DNA of 64,000 nucleotides from JADGHX01 sp037200125. GTDB lineage: Bacteria; Pseudomonadota; Gammaproteobacteria; Steroidobacterales; Steroidobacteraceae. Location of the stretch: contig JBBCGS010000006.1 in NCBI GenBank assembly GCA_037200125.1, positions 372,001 through 436,000 of the forward strand. Reading direction: 5' to 3'. This document shows positions 16,019 through 24,305 of the stretch, piece by piece; within the stretch, counting starts at the first letter, position 1, and every line of letters begins with the position of its first letter. A program made the position numbers and the translations under genes. The notes under the pieces are model-generated. The model made no database searches. It saw only the letters and a list, made by a program, of their open reading frames with translations, and was not told the DNA's origin.

Positions 16019-16140
16019 GGGAAGCTAGTCACGCGCGACCGCCTTGCGCTGTGCGAGCATGGGCCAAGATTTGACAGTTGCCCCGGTCCCTTCTCCGTTA
16101 GACTAACCTCCCACGAGACGCAGTCGCTTGCCTCAAGTGC

Positions 16141-17889
16141 ATGAATGAAAACGCATCATTAGCGCTCGGAGGCGCATCCCGCTCCGGGCTCGGTGGCTTG
16201 CCCCAACGCCTCGTGCAGGACGGCGTGGTGGAAGAAGCCGCCATGCTCGAGGCACTCAACGCCTCGCGCGAAAAGAAGACGAGCGTCGTCACGCAGCTCG
16301 TCACGAGCGGTGCCGCCAATGCGCGCGACATCGCCATCGCCGCTTCCAACGAGTTCGGCGTGCCGCTCTTCGATCTCGACTCGGTCAACTTCGACCCGGA
16401 CATCGTCAAGCTCGTCACCGACAAGCTGATGGCCAAGCACCGCGTGCTGCCGGTGTTCCGCCGCGGCAAGCGCCTGTTTCTCGCGGTCGCCGACCCGACG
16501 AACCTGCACGCCATCGACGAGATCAAATTCGCGACCGGCCTCGGCGTCGAAGCCGTGGTGGTCGAAGACGACAAGCTGCAGAAGGCCGTCGACAAGGCCA
16601 TCGAGCAGGCCGACGCGCAGATGCCGAACCTCGGCGGCGACGACGAGGGTGTCGACCTCGAAGGCCTCGAAGTCACCGGCGGTGAAGACGACCTCGACGA
16701 CAAGGTCACCAACACCGACGTCGAAGACGCGCCGATCGTGCGCTTCGTCAACAAGCTGATGCTGGACGCCATCCGGCGCGGCGCGTCGGACATTCACTTC
16801 GAGCCGTACGAGAAGGAATATCGGGTGCGCTTCCGCATGGACGGCGTGCTCAAGGAAATCGCGAAGCCGCCCGTGCAGCTGTCCGGCAAGCTGTCGGCGC
16901 GCCTCAAGGTGATGTCACGCCTCGACATCGCGGAGCGCCGTGTCCCGCAAGACGGGCGCATCAAGATGCGGCTGTCGAAGAACCGCTCCATCGACTTTCG
17001 CGTCAGCACCTGCCCCACGCTCTTCGGCGAGAAGATCGTGCTGCGTATTCTCGATGCCTCGCAGGCCATGCTCGGCATCGACGCGCTCGGCTACGAGCCG
17101 TTCCAGAAAGACCTGTACATGAAGAACCTTGCGCGTCCGCAAGGCATGATCCTCGTGACAGGCCCCACCGGCTCGGGCAAGACCGTGTCGCTCTACACCG
17201 GTCTCAACATCCTCAACCGTGAAGACACCAACATCTCCACGGCCGAAGACCCATCGGAAATCAACCTGCCTGGCGTGAACCAGGTGAACGTGAACGCGAA
17301 GGTCGGCCTCACGTTCGCCGCCGCGATGCGCGCGTTCCTGCGCCAGGACCCCGACGTCATCATGGTCGGTGAGATTCGTGACCTGGAGACGGCGGAAATC
17401 GCCATCAAGGCCGCGCAGACCGGTCACCTGGTGCTCTCGACGCTTCACACGAACGACGCTCCGCAGACGCTCACGCGTCTCGTGGACATGGGGGTGAAGC
17501 CGTACGCCATCGCCACGTCGGTGAGTCTCATCATTGCGCAGCGTCTCGCGCGCAAGCTGTGCAGCAACTGCAAGCAGCCGATGGACATTCCGAAGGAAGC
17601 GCTGCTGAAAGAAGGCTTCTCCGAGCACGACGTTGGCGTCGGCCTCAAGATTTTTTCCCCGAAGGGATGCCAGTCCTGCACGGACGGATACAAGGGACGC
17701 GTGGGCATCTATCAGGTTCTGCCAATCACCGACGCCATCGCGCGCATCATTCTCGCGGGCGGCAGCGCGGTGGAGATCGGCGACGAAGCCGCCAGGGAAG
17801 GGGTATGGGACCTGCGACGGGCCGGACTGGAGAAGGTCAAGTCCGGCGTGACGAGTCTGGAAGAAGTCAACAGCGTCACGACCGAGTGA
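16141..17889 (+). CDS. pilB: Type IV pilus assembly ATPase PilB
   Basis: This 582-residue member of the GspE/PilB family has an N-terminal MshEN-like region (about 15-160) with an acidic linker. The ATPase core has Walker A GPTGSGKT at 341-348, the Asp box (STAEDPSE), Walker B-type DVIMVGEIRD and the His box STLHTND. A tetracysteine zinc site (CSNC...CQSC) follows. It powers pilus extension from the cytoplasmic face together with PilC. The Asp box reads EDPSE where EDPVE is usual, a mild substitution. It is separated from pilA by a terminator, so it is probably transcribed independently; pilC follows after 18 nt. Confidence 0.96.
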   Translation: MNENASLALGGASRSGLGGLPQRLVQDGVVEEAAMLEALNASREKKTSVVTQLVTSGAANARDIAIAASNEFGVPLFDLDSVNFDPDIVKLVTDKLMAKHRVLPVFRRGKRLFLAVADPTNLHAIDEIKFATGLGVEAVVVEDDKLQKAVDKAIEQADAQMPNLGGDDEGVDLEGLEVTGGEDDLDDKVTNTDVEDAPIVRFVNKLMLDAIRRGASDIHFEPYEKEYRVRFRMDGVLKEIAKPPVQLSGKLSARLKVMSRLDIAERRVPQDGRIKMRLSKNRSIDFRVSTCPTLFGEKIVLRILDASQAMLGIDALGYEPFQKDLYMKNLARPQGMILVTGPTGSGKTVSLYTGLNILNREDTNISTAEDPSEINLPGVNQVNVNAKVGLTFAAAMRAFLRQDPDVIMVGEIRDLETAEIAIKAAQTGHLVLSTLHTNDAPQTLTRLVDMGVKPYAIATSVSLIIAQRLARKLCSNCKQPMDIPKEALLKEGFSEHDVGVGLKIFSPKGCQSCTDGYKGRVGIYQVLPITDAIARIILAGGSAVEIGDEAAREGVWDLRRAGLEKVKSGVTSLEEVNSVTTE

Positions 17890-17907
17890 CGCAGGAAGTA
17901 CTAACGC

Positions 17908-19143
17908 ATGGCTCCCGCAGCAACCGCTACCGTCAAATCGATCAAACGAGACATCCCCTTCCAGTGGGAGGGAATGGACAAGAAAGGCATCCGCGTCAAA
18001 GGCAAGAGCCTCGCGCCGGATGAGGCCGCGCTGCGCGCCGACCTGCGCCGCCAGGGCATCGCCCCGAGCCGGGTCAAGAAGCAATCGCAGGCCTTCAAGG
18101 CCGGCGGCAAACCGAATCCGCAGGACATCGCGGTGTTCGCCCGCCAGCTCGCCACGATGCTGGGCGCCGGCATTCCGCTGGTGCAGGCGTTCGAGATCGT
18201 GGGCAACGGCCACGACAAGCCCTCGATGCAAAAGCTCATCCTCGACATCAAGGCCGATGTCGAAGGCGGCACCTCGTTGCACGAAGCGCTCGGCAAGCAT
18301 CCGCTCTATTTCGACGACCTGTTCGTGAACCTCGTCGAGGCGGGCGAGCAGGCCGGTGCGCTCGAGTCGCTGCTCGACAAGATCGCCACCTACAAGGAAA
18401 AGACCGAGGCCCTGAAGAAGAAGGTGAAGAAGGCCCTCTTCTACCCGGCCGCGGTGCTCGTCGTGGCTGTGATCGTCACGGTCATCCTGCTCGTGTTCGT
18501 GATTCCGCAGTTCGAGTCGCTGTTCAAGGGCTTCGGCGCGGATCTGCCGGCGTTCACGCAGTTCGTGATCGACATGTCGAAGTTCGTGCAGTCGGAGGGC
18601 ATCTTCATCGCCATCGTCGCGGCCGGCGCGGGCTATGCGTTCTTCTACTTCAAGAAGCGCTCCAAGAAGATGCGCGAGTTCCTGGACCGCGCGGCGCTCA
18701 AGTTCCCCATTATCGGCCCCATCCTGAACAAGGCGGCCATCGCACGCTATGCGCGTACGCTCTCCACGATGTTCGCCGCCGGCGTGCCGCTGGTCGAAGC
18801 CCTCGAATCGGTGGCAGGCGCCACCGGCAACATCGTGTACGAGAACGCCGTGATGAGGATGCGTGACGAAGTGTCGACCGGCCAGCGCCTGCAGCGGGCG
18901 ATGGAAGCCACCGGCCTCTTCCCGAACATGGTCGTCCAGATGATCGCGGTCGGCGAGGAGTCGGGCTCGCTCGATGAGATGTCGGGCAAGGTCGCCACGT
19001 TCTACGAGGCGGAGGTCGACAACGCGGTCGATGCCATGTCCAGCTTGCTCGAGCCGCTGATCATGGCGATCCTCGGCGTGCTGGTCGGTGGCCTGGTCAT
19101 CGCGATGTACCTGCCCATCTTCAAGCTCGGCGCCGTCGTCTGA
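17908..19143 (+). CDS. pilC: Type IV pilus inner-membrane platform protein PilC
   Basis: This 411-residue PilC/GspF protein has two repeated T2SSF cytoplasmic domains: about 75-200 (FARQLATMLGAGIPLVQAFEIV) and about 275-400 (YARTLSTMFAAGVPLVEALESV). Three membrane segments are seen near 180-200, 225-245 and the C-terminus. It forms the rotor-like platform that couples PilB ATP hydrolysis to pilin insertion. It starts 18 nt after pilB. Its TGA overlaps a possible CTG start of pilD. Confidence 0.96.
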   Translation: MAPAATATVKSIKRDIPFQWEGMDKKGIRVKGKSLAPDEAALRADLRRQGIAPSRVKKQSQAFKAGGKPNPQDIAVFARQLATMLGAGIPLVQAFEIVGNGHDKPSMQKLILDIKADVEGGTSLHEALGKHPLYFDDLFVNLVEAGEQAGALESLLDKIATYKEKTEALKKKVKKALFYPAAVLVVAVIVTVILLVFVIPQFESLFKGFGADLPAFTQFVIDMSKFVQSEGIFIAIVAAGAGYAFFYFKKRSKKMREFLDRAALKFPIIGPILNKAAIARYARTLSTMFAAGVPLVEALESVAGATGNIVYENAVMRMRDEVSTGQRLQRAMEATGLFPNMVVQMIAVGEESGSLDEMSGKVATFYEAEVDNAVDAMSSLLEPLIMAILGVLVGGLVIAMYLPIFKLGAVV

Positions 19144-19166
19144 TCGAGCTCTTCGCGCAAAGTCCG

Positions 19167-20066
19167 ATGCTCGTCATCGGCACGTGCCTCGTGCTGGGGC
19201 TGCTCGTGGGCAGCTTCCTGAACGTGGTGATCTATCGCGTGCCGGTGATGATCGATCGCGACCTGCGGGTGGAGTGCCTGATCCTCGCCGCCGATGACGC
19301 GGGCACGCCCCTGACCGAGATTCCCGAGGAGCCGCCGTTCAACCTCGTCGTGCCGCGCTCGGCCTGTCCGAAGTGCAAGCGGCCGATCCGTGCGATCGAG
19401 AACATTCCGGTCGTCAGCTGGTTCGCCCTCGGCGGCAAGTGCGCCGGCTGCAAGGCGCCCATCTCCTGGCGCTACCCGTTCGTCGAAGCGCTCACCGGCA
19501 TCCTGTCGGCGGCCGTGGCGTGGAAGCTCGGCTTCGGTTGGCCGCTCCTCGGCGGGCTGGTGTTCACCTGGTTCCTCGTGGCACTCGCATTCATCGACAT
19601 CGACACGCAGCTGCTCCCCGATTCACTGACGTTGCCCCTCGTATGGCTCGGCGTGCTGGCGGCGCTCATGGCGCCTCACGTTGGACTCCTGCCTTCGACC
19701 GATGCCGCGCTCCCCATCCCCCTCGCCGATGCCGTGGTCGGAGCGGTGGCGGGCTACATGAGCCTCTGGCTCGTCTACCACGGCTACAAGCTGCTGATGA
19801 AGCAGGAAGGTATGGGGCAAGGCGACTTCAAGCTGCTGGCGGCGATCGGCGCGTGGCTCGGGTGGCAAATGCTCCTGCCCACGATCCTGTTCTCGGCCGC
19901 CGTGGGGGCGATCATCGGCAAGATCATGCTGAGCCTGCAGAAGAAGGACAGCGCGACCACCCACATCTCCTTCGGCCCCTACCTCGCGGCCGCCGGGTGG
20001 CTCAGTCTCATGTTCGGCCACGAAATCGTGGCACGCTACCTGGCGCTCTATCCGCACAGAAACTGA
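19167..20066 (+). CDS. pilD: Prepilin peptidase / N-methyltransferase PilD
   Basis: This 299-residue membrane aspartyl protease cleaves prepilin leaders and N-methylates the new Phe1. It shows two CxxC pairs in the first cytoplasmic domain (CPKC and CAGC), the first catalytic Asp in FIDIDTQLLPD and the second in GQGDFKLL. The ATG at 19167 is the first ordinary start, but it cuts close to the first membrane helix. The same frame extends to a CTG at 19140 that overlaps the pilC stop and adds LIELFAQSP, which looks like a normal PilD N-terminus. Translation may begin there (308 residues). coaE follows after 12 nt. Confidence 0.94.
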   Translation: MLVIGTCLVLGLLVGSFLNVVIYRVPVMIDRDLRVECLILAADDAGTPLTEIPEEPPFNLVVPRSACPKCKRPIRAIENIPVVSWFALGGKCAGCKAPISWRYPFVEALTGILSAAVAWKLGFGWPLLGGLVFTWFLVALAFIDIDTQLLPDSLTLPLVWLGVLAALMAPHVGLLPSTDAALPIPLADAVVGAVAGYMSLWLVYHGYKLLMKQEGMGQGDFKLLAAIGAWLGWQMLLPTILFSAAVGAIIGKIMLSLQKKDSATTHISFGPYLAAAGWLSLMFGHEIVARYLALYPHRN

Positions 20067-20078
20067 GGTTAGCCAGCC

Positions 20079-20690
20079 ATGACGAGGCGCGTCTTCCGCG
20101 TTGGCCTCACCGGCGGCATCGCAAGCGGCAAATCCACTGTGGCCCGGCTGTTCGAAGCCTTGGGCGTTCCCGTCATCGATACGGACTTGCTGGCGCGCGA
20201 AGTCGTCGCGCCCGGGGAACCGCTGTTAGGCCAAATCGCCGCCCGGTTTGGCGCGGGCGTGCTGGCTGAAGACGGCAACCTGAACCGCAAGTCGCTGCGT
20301 GCGCTCGTGTTCGCGGACGCGGCGGCCCGGGCGGATCTCGAACAGCTCATGCACCCCGCGATCCGGGCCCGCCTCGAAGCGTCTTCGGCGGCGCTCGGCG
20401 GGCCGTATCAGCTATTGGTCATTCCGCTGCTCGTGGAGACCGGGGGACGGACTCCGGTGGATCGCGTCCTGGTCGTCGATTGCAGCGAAGCGCTGCAGAT
20501 CCGGCGGCTGCAGGCACGCGACGGAGCGACGCTTCAGCAGGCGCGCCAGATCCTCGCCGCGCAGGCCACGCGCGAAGCGCGGCTCGCGATGGCGAACGAC
20601 GTGATCGTGAACGAAGGCGACCTCGGCGCGGTGCGCGACCGGGTCGCGGACCTGCATGCGACGTATCTGAAACTCGCCCGCAGCGCGTAG
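20079..20690 (+). CDS. coaE: Dephospho-CoA kinase
   Basis: This 203-residue enzyme carries out the last step of coenzyme A synthesis, phosphorylation of the 3'-hydroxyl of dephospho-CoA in the cytoplasm. The P-loop VGLTGGIASGKSTVARLF is at the N-terminus, the substrate-binding DTDLLAREVV follows, and the LID-region RDGATLQQA is near residue 150. Length and position after pilD match the usual gammaproteobacterial pilBCD-coaE-zapD-yacG order. Confidence 0.96.
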   Translation: MTRRVFRVGLTGGIASGKSTVARLFEALGVPVIDTDLLAREVVAPGEPLLGQIAARFGAGVLAEDGNLNRKSLRALVFADAAARADLEQLMHPAIRARLEASSAALGGPYQLLVIPLLVETGGRTPVDRVLVVDCSEALQIRRLQARDGATLQQARQILAAQATREARLAMANDVIVNEGDLGAVRDRVADLHATYLKLARSA

Positions 20691-20772
20691 CCCGGGACGC
20701 GTGGCACGCGGCGCATCACCCAAGCGCGTACCCCGCCAAGCCCCGACTCGAGCTTCCATTTCGCATTGAGCG

Positions 20773-20802
20773 TTTACGTGCGACGCATTCGTCCCGCAGA
20801 AT
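20773..20802 (+). promoter_or_regulatory. Candidate zapD promoter with leaderless-type spacing
   Basis: TTTACG (20773-20778) and CAGAAT (20797-20802) are separated by 18 nt. The ATG at 20809 follows the -10 element by only 6 nt, so transcription would start at or next to the initiation codon. No Shine-Dalgarno sequence is visible. Confidence 0.35.
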
Positions 20803-20808
20803 AGGGCG

Positions 20809-21615
20809 ATGGCCGCCGAGGAAATGCGGGAGCAAGCTCCCGCCACCGAAACCGAGACACTGATCTTCGAGCAACCGCTGAGCGAGCGGATGCGCACCTT
20901 CCTGCGCCTCGATTTTCTGTACACGCAGGCTCTCTACCACAACGAGGTCGCCAGCCAGTGGGGCAGCCGCGCGGCGATGTCGTGCCTGCTGGACGTGCTG
21001 GCCATCAGCACCCGGGGCGATATCCGCTCGGACGTGCTGAAAGAGCTCGAGCGGCAGATCAACTCGCTCAACGAGTTCCAGACGAAGCCGGGCGTGGACA
21101 CCGGAAGGCTCAAGACCGTGCTGGCGAACCTGGTGCGGCTGCGGTCGGAGCTTCACAACGCAGGCTCCGCGTTCCTGCAGCCGCTGCGGGATTCGGAGTT
21201 TCTGAGCGCCATCAAGCACCGCAGCGCCATTCCGGGCGGCACGTGCGAGTTCGACCTGCCGGATTACTACTTCTGGCTGAGCCAGCCTGACGAAACGCGG
21301 ATGCAGACGTTCAACGAATGGCTCGGGCTGCTTCGGCCGCTCTGCGACGCCATTGCCGAGCTGTTGTGGCTCACGCGGGCGAACGGGCGGGCGCGTCACG
21401 AAGTGGCGAAGGGCGGCTCGTTCAACATCACCTTCGACCGGGATACGCCGATCCAGCTCCTGCGCATCTCGCTGCCGAAGGCGACGGGGCTCTATCCGGA
21501 GATCAGCGGCAGTCACTACCGCTGCAGCCTGCGCTTCCTCACCTGGAACGGCCTTACGGCGCGACCCACGCAGAGTGAGAGCGACGTCCCCTTCATCCTG
21601 AGCTGCTGTACGTGA
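20809..21615 (+). CDS. zapD: Cell division protein ZapD
   Basis: This 268-residue ZapD/YacF-family protein is a cytoplasmic FtsZ-bundling factor. Characteristic segments are IFEQPLSERMRTFLRLDFLY at the start, RGDIRSDVLKELERQ, DYYFWLSQP in the middle and a C-terminal region ending in DVPFILSCC. The length is close to the usual 250-260. It sits between coaE and yacG as in many Gammaproteobacteria. It would act on FtsZ encoded at 55463-56686 in the same window. Confidence 0.94.
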   Translation: MAAEEMREQAPATETETLIFEQPLSERMRTFLRLDFLYTQALYHNEVASQWGSRAAMSCLLDVLAISTRGDIRSDVLKELERQINSLNEFQTKPGVDTGRLKTVLANLVRLRSELHNAGSAFLQPLRDSEFLSAIKHRSAIPGGTCEFDLPDYYFWLSQPDETRMQTFNEWLGLLRPLCDAIAELLWLTRANGRARHEVAKGGSFNITFDRDTPIQLLRISLPKATGLYPEISGSHYRCSLRFLTWNGLTARPTQSESDVPFILSCCT

Positions 21616-21617
21616 GC

Positions 21618-21656
21618 CATTGGAAAAAATGCGCCTGCGGCGATTTTTTCAAGCCT
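21618..21656. terminator. Imperfect A/T-rich hairpin after zapD
   Basis: GGAAAAAATGCGCC pairs imperfectly with GGCGATTTTTTC, giving a U-rich 3' side for plus-strand transcripts. It starts a few bases after the zapD stop and is a plausible terminator or attenuator. Confidence 0.5.
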
Positions 21657-21670
21657 TCACTCCTGTTTCC

Positions 21671-21698
21671 GGCGGCAAAAAGCGTCGTTTTTGCCGCC
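21671..21698. terminator. Perfect 11-bp inverted repeat before yacG
   Basis: GGCGGCAAAAA and TTTTTGCCGCC flank the loop GCGTCG. The T tract lies inside the stem, so it is symmetrical on both strands. It lies 28 nt before the yacG ATG, just after the first hairpin. Confidence 0.55.
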
Positions 21699-21726
21699 TG
21701 CGCCGGCGCGTAGCTGCGCCCAGGCC

Positions 21727-21921
21727 ATGAGTCCCGTACGCGTCAAGTGCCCGACTTGCGGCAGGCAGATCGAATGGTCTGAAACCGCGACGTTCCGGCC
21801 GTTCTGCAGCGATCGTTGCCGGCTGATCGACCTCGGCGCGTGGCTTTCCGAGCAGCGTTCGATTCCCGGCGAGACGGCTGAGCTGCCTCCCGACTCCGCC
21901 CCCGGCGACGAAGAGCGCTAG
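21727..21921 (+). CDS. yacG: Zinc-binding DNA gyrase inhibitor YacG
   Basis: This 64-residue protein has a four-cysteine zinc site: CPTC (CPTCGRQIEW) and C-x3-C (FCSDRCRLIDLG). It includes the family block SDRCRxIDLGxW. YacG is known to bind GyrB and inhibit gyrase in E. coli. ATG 21727 is used because the family begins at MSPVRVKCPTC; an earlier in-frame ATG would start inside the hairpin. In many relatives the next gene is mutT on the opposite strand. Here about 27 kb of other genes intervene. Confidence 0.93.
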   Translation: MSPVRVKCPTCGRQIEWSETATFRPFCSDRCRLIDLGAWLSEQRSIPGETAELPPDSAPGDEER

Positions 21922-21960
21922 GGAAGGTCGGAAGAACAAGAAGTTCCTCTGACTTCCCCT
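21920..21960. terminator. Bidirectional hairpin between convergent yacG and the peptidase gene
   Basis: Two 18-nt arms (21920-21937 and 21943-21960) pair at 14 of 18 positions, and the mismatches are all transitions that would still form G-U pairs in RNA. The loop is AAGAA. It fills the whole 37-bp convergent intergenic space. There is no T-run. Confidence 0.5.
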
Positions 21961-24256
21961 AGCGAGTCCCGCGATCGCGGCCGCGACCCGCCTCGTCGTC
22001 AGACGACGGTGCCACCTCTTCCGCGACCGGCACCGGCATGCCGAGCGCCTGCGCAACGAACGCCCACTGATCCGCGAAGTCCTCGATCTGCATCCACACG
22101 GGCTTGCTCGGGCCGCCCGCGCCGCTATGCCCCGCGCGTGTTTCGACGCGGATCAGTACCGGATTCGCGCAGCCTTGCGCCCTCTGCAGGGTCGCCGCGA
22201 ACTTGAAGCTGTGCCAGGGGACGACGCGATCGTCGTGGTCCGCCGTCGTGATCAACGTCGGCGGGTAGCAGGCGCCCTCCTTCAGGTTGTGGAGCGGCGA
22301 GTAGGCGAACTGCGCCTTGAACTCCTCGGCGTTCTCGCTCAGGCCGTAGTCGGTGGACCACTGTCGCGCATTCGCGCTGGCGGTGTGATAGCGAAGCATG
22401 TCGAGCACGCCGACGGTCGGCAGCGCGGCGCCAAACAGGTCCGGCCGCTGCACCAGCACCGCGCCGACCAGCAGGCCGCCGTTGCTGCGGCCGTGGATCG
22501 CGAGCCGCTTCGGGCTCGTGTAGTTCTCGTGGATCAGATATTCGGCCGCCGCGATGAAATCATCGAACACGTTCTGCTTGTGAGTGCGGGTGCCCGCAAG
22601 GTGCCACGCTTCGCCGTACTCACCGCCACCGCGGATACTCGCTTCCGCAACCACTCCGCCCATCTCGAGCCACGCCAGGAACTGCGCGCGAAACGTCGGG
22701 GTGGCCGCGGCATTGAAGCCGCCGTAGCCATAGAGCAGCGTCGGCTGGTTGCCGTCCTTCTTCATCTCGCGCTTGTGCGTGATGAACATCGGCACGCGCG
22801 TGCCGTCCTTGCTGTTGTAGAAGACCTGTTCGGTGACGAAGTCGTCCGTCTTCGCCGGGAGATTCGCCTTGCGCCAGAGGGTGGCGGTGTTGGTCGCCGG
22901 CTCGAAGCGGTAGATCGACGCGGGGGTCACGTAGTCGGCGTAGGCGAAGAACGTCTCCTGGTCGCTCGAGTCGCCCGGGAAACCTTCCGTCGTGCCCAGG
23001 CCCGGCAACGAAATCTCTCCGGCCGGCTTTCCGCTGGTCTCGAAGAGACGCACGGAGTTGTGCGCGTCTTTCAAATACTGCGCGATGATGCGGCCGCCGA
23101 CGTAGTACGCGGACTCCAACGCCATGTCCGCCACCGGAATCACCGTGCGCCACGCGCTGGGCTGCGGATGCTTCGGGTTGACGGCAATCACTCGGGCGTT
23201 CGGCGCGTCCTTCGTGGTATGGAAGTAGAGCTCGTCGCCCTTGCCGCCGATGAACGTGTAGTACGCGTCCCACTTGTCGAAGAGCGGCCGGGGCTGCGCG
23301 CCCGGCTTACCGAGCTCGAGCACGTCGACGCCATTCAGGAAATCGCCATCGGTGATGGTGATCACGAGGTACCGGCCGTCTTCGGTGACATTCGGCTGCG
23401 GCAGCCGGGTCGGATTGTTCTTCACCTTGTAGATGAGCCGATCCCGCTCCTGCGGCTCGCCGAGCTTGTGGAAGTAGACGTCGGGGCGGCCCGCATCATC
23501 GCCTCGGCCATCCGCACGCGCGGGATAGAGGCTGTAGTAAACGCCCGAGCCATCGCGCGCCCACGAAACGCCCCAGAACTTGGTGCGGCGAAGGCCACCG
23601 TCCACATCCTTGCCGTCGCTCGCGCGCCGGAAGTTCCAGATCTGCCAGTCCGTTCCGCCGTCGGAGACGGCATAGGCGACGATCTCGCCGTTCGGGCTCG
23701 GTTGGTATTCGGCAAGCGAAATCGTGGCGTCCTGCGCGGCGGCGTTCGGATCGAACAGCGGCTTGCCCGCTGACCCGAGATCTTCCGTCACGTACAGGAC
23801 GGACTGGTTCTGTTTGCCGTCGTTGCGCGTGAAGTAGTAATGCGCACCGGCCTTGTGGATCACGCCGTAGCGCTCATAGCTCCAGAGCTGCGTAAGCCGC
23901 CGCTTCACCCACTCGCGCGTCGGCAATTTCTCCAGGATCGGTCGGGTGAGCGCGTTCTGCGCATCGACCCACCGCTTCGTCTGTTCGGAGTCCAGCTGTT
24001 CGAGCCCCCGGTACGGATCGGCGACTTTGGTGCCGAAATAGTCATCGACGACATCGCCGCGCTCGGCGGCCGGATAGGTCAGCTTCGCCGTCCCGAAGGC
24101 CGGCGCGTCCGCGTGGCCGATGGTGGCCGGCGGCTCGCTGCTCTGCGTGCAGGCCGCGAGCAGCGCCGCCACCGCCATCGCCATCGCCGAGGCGATGAGC
24201 AGTGCGTGGCGGCTGACGGAAAGACGTCGTTGCGGGTGGCTCGTGTGCGGTTTCAT
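21959..24256 (-). CDS. Prolyl oligopeptidase (S9A), predicted periplasmic lipoprotein
   Basis: This is a 765-residue protein from ATG 24256; ATG 24268 is equally possible. The leader ends in AALLAAC, a lipobox with Cys36, so a lipid-anchored envelope location is predicted. The N-terminal beta-propeller is typical of S9A (DYFGTKVADPYRGLEQLDSEQTKRWVDAQN). The C-terminal hydrolase domain carries the nucleophile Ser in IHGRSNGGLL, Asp in DHDDRVVPWHSF and His in RAGHSGAGGPS. It cleaves after proline in short peptides. The gene is divergent from the DPP IV gene 49 bp away, suggesting joint control of proline-containing peptide use. Confidence 0.93.
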   Translation of the reverse strand: MKPHTSHPQRRLSVSRHALLIASAMAMAVAALLAACTQSSEPPATIGHADAPAFGTAKLTYPAAERGDVVDDYFGTKVADPYRGLEQLDSEQTKRWVDAQNALTRPILEKLPTREWVKRRLTQLWSYERYGVIHKAGAHYYFTRNDGKQNQSVLYVTEDLGSAGKPLFDPNAAAQDATISLAEYQPSPNGEIVAYAVSDGGTDWQIWNFRRASDGKDVDGGLRRTKFWGVSWARDGSGVYYSLYPARADGRGDDAGRPDVYFHKLGEPQERDRLIYKVKNNPTRLPQPNVTEDGRYLVITITDGDFLNGVDVLELGKPGAQPRPLFDKWDAYYTFIGGKGDELYFHTTKDAPNARVIAVNPKHPQPSAWRTVIPVADMALESAYYVGGRIIAQYLKDAHNSVRLFETSGKPAGEISLPGLGTTEGFPGDSSDQETFFAYADYVTPASIYRFEPATNTATLWRKANLPAKTDDFVTEQVFYNSKDGTRVPMFITHKREMKKDGNQPTLLYGYGGFNAAATPTFRAQFLAWLEMGGVVAEASIRGGGEYGEAWHLAGTRTHKQNVFDDFIAAAEYLIHENYTSPKRLAIHGRSNGGLLVGAVLVQRPDLFGAALPTVGVLDMLRYHTASANARQWSTDYGLSENAEEFKAQFAYSPLHNLKEGACYPPTLITTADHDDRVVPWHSFKFAATLQRAQGCANPVLIRVETRAGHSGAGGPSKPVWMQIEDFADQWAFVAQALGMPVPVAEEVAPSSDDEAGRGRDRGTR

Positions 24257-24305
24257 CCCTAAACTCATTGCGAATTTGATGCGGGGAAGTCTAGCAAAGC
24301 ACTCC

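Noticed and set aside
16071..16104. TTGACA upstream of pilB as a sigma-70 promoter
   Set aside because: The -35 match is perfect, but the nearest -10-like sequence (TAGACT) is 22 nt away, outside the working range.
22127..23773. A 548-residue plus-strand frame opposite the prolyl oligopeptidase
   Set aside because: It is an antisense shadow; the minus-strand gene has a complete catalytic triad and lipobox.
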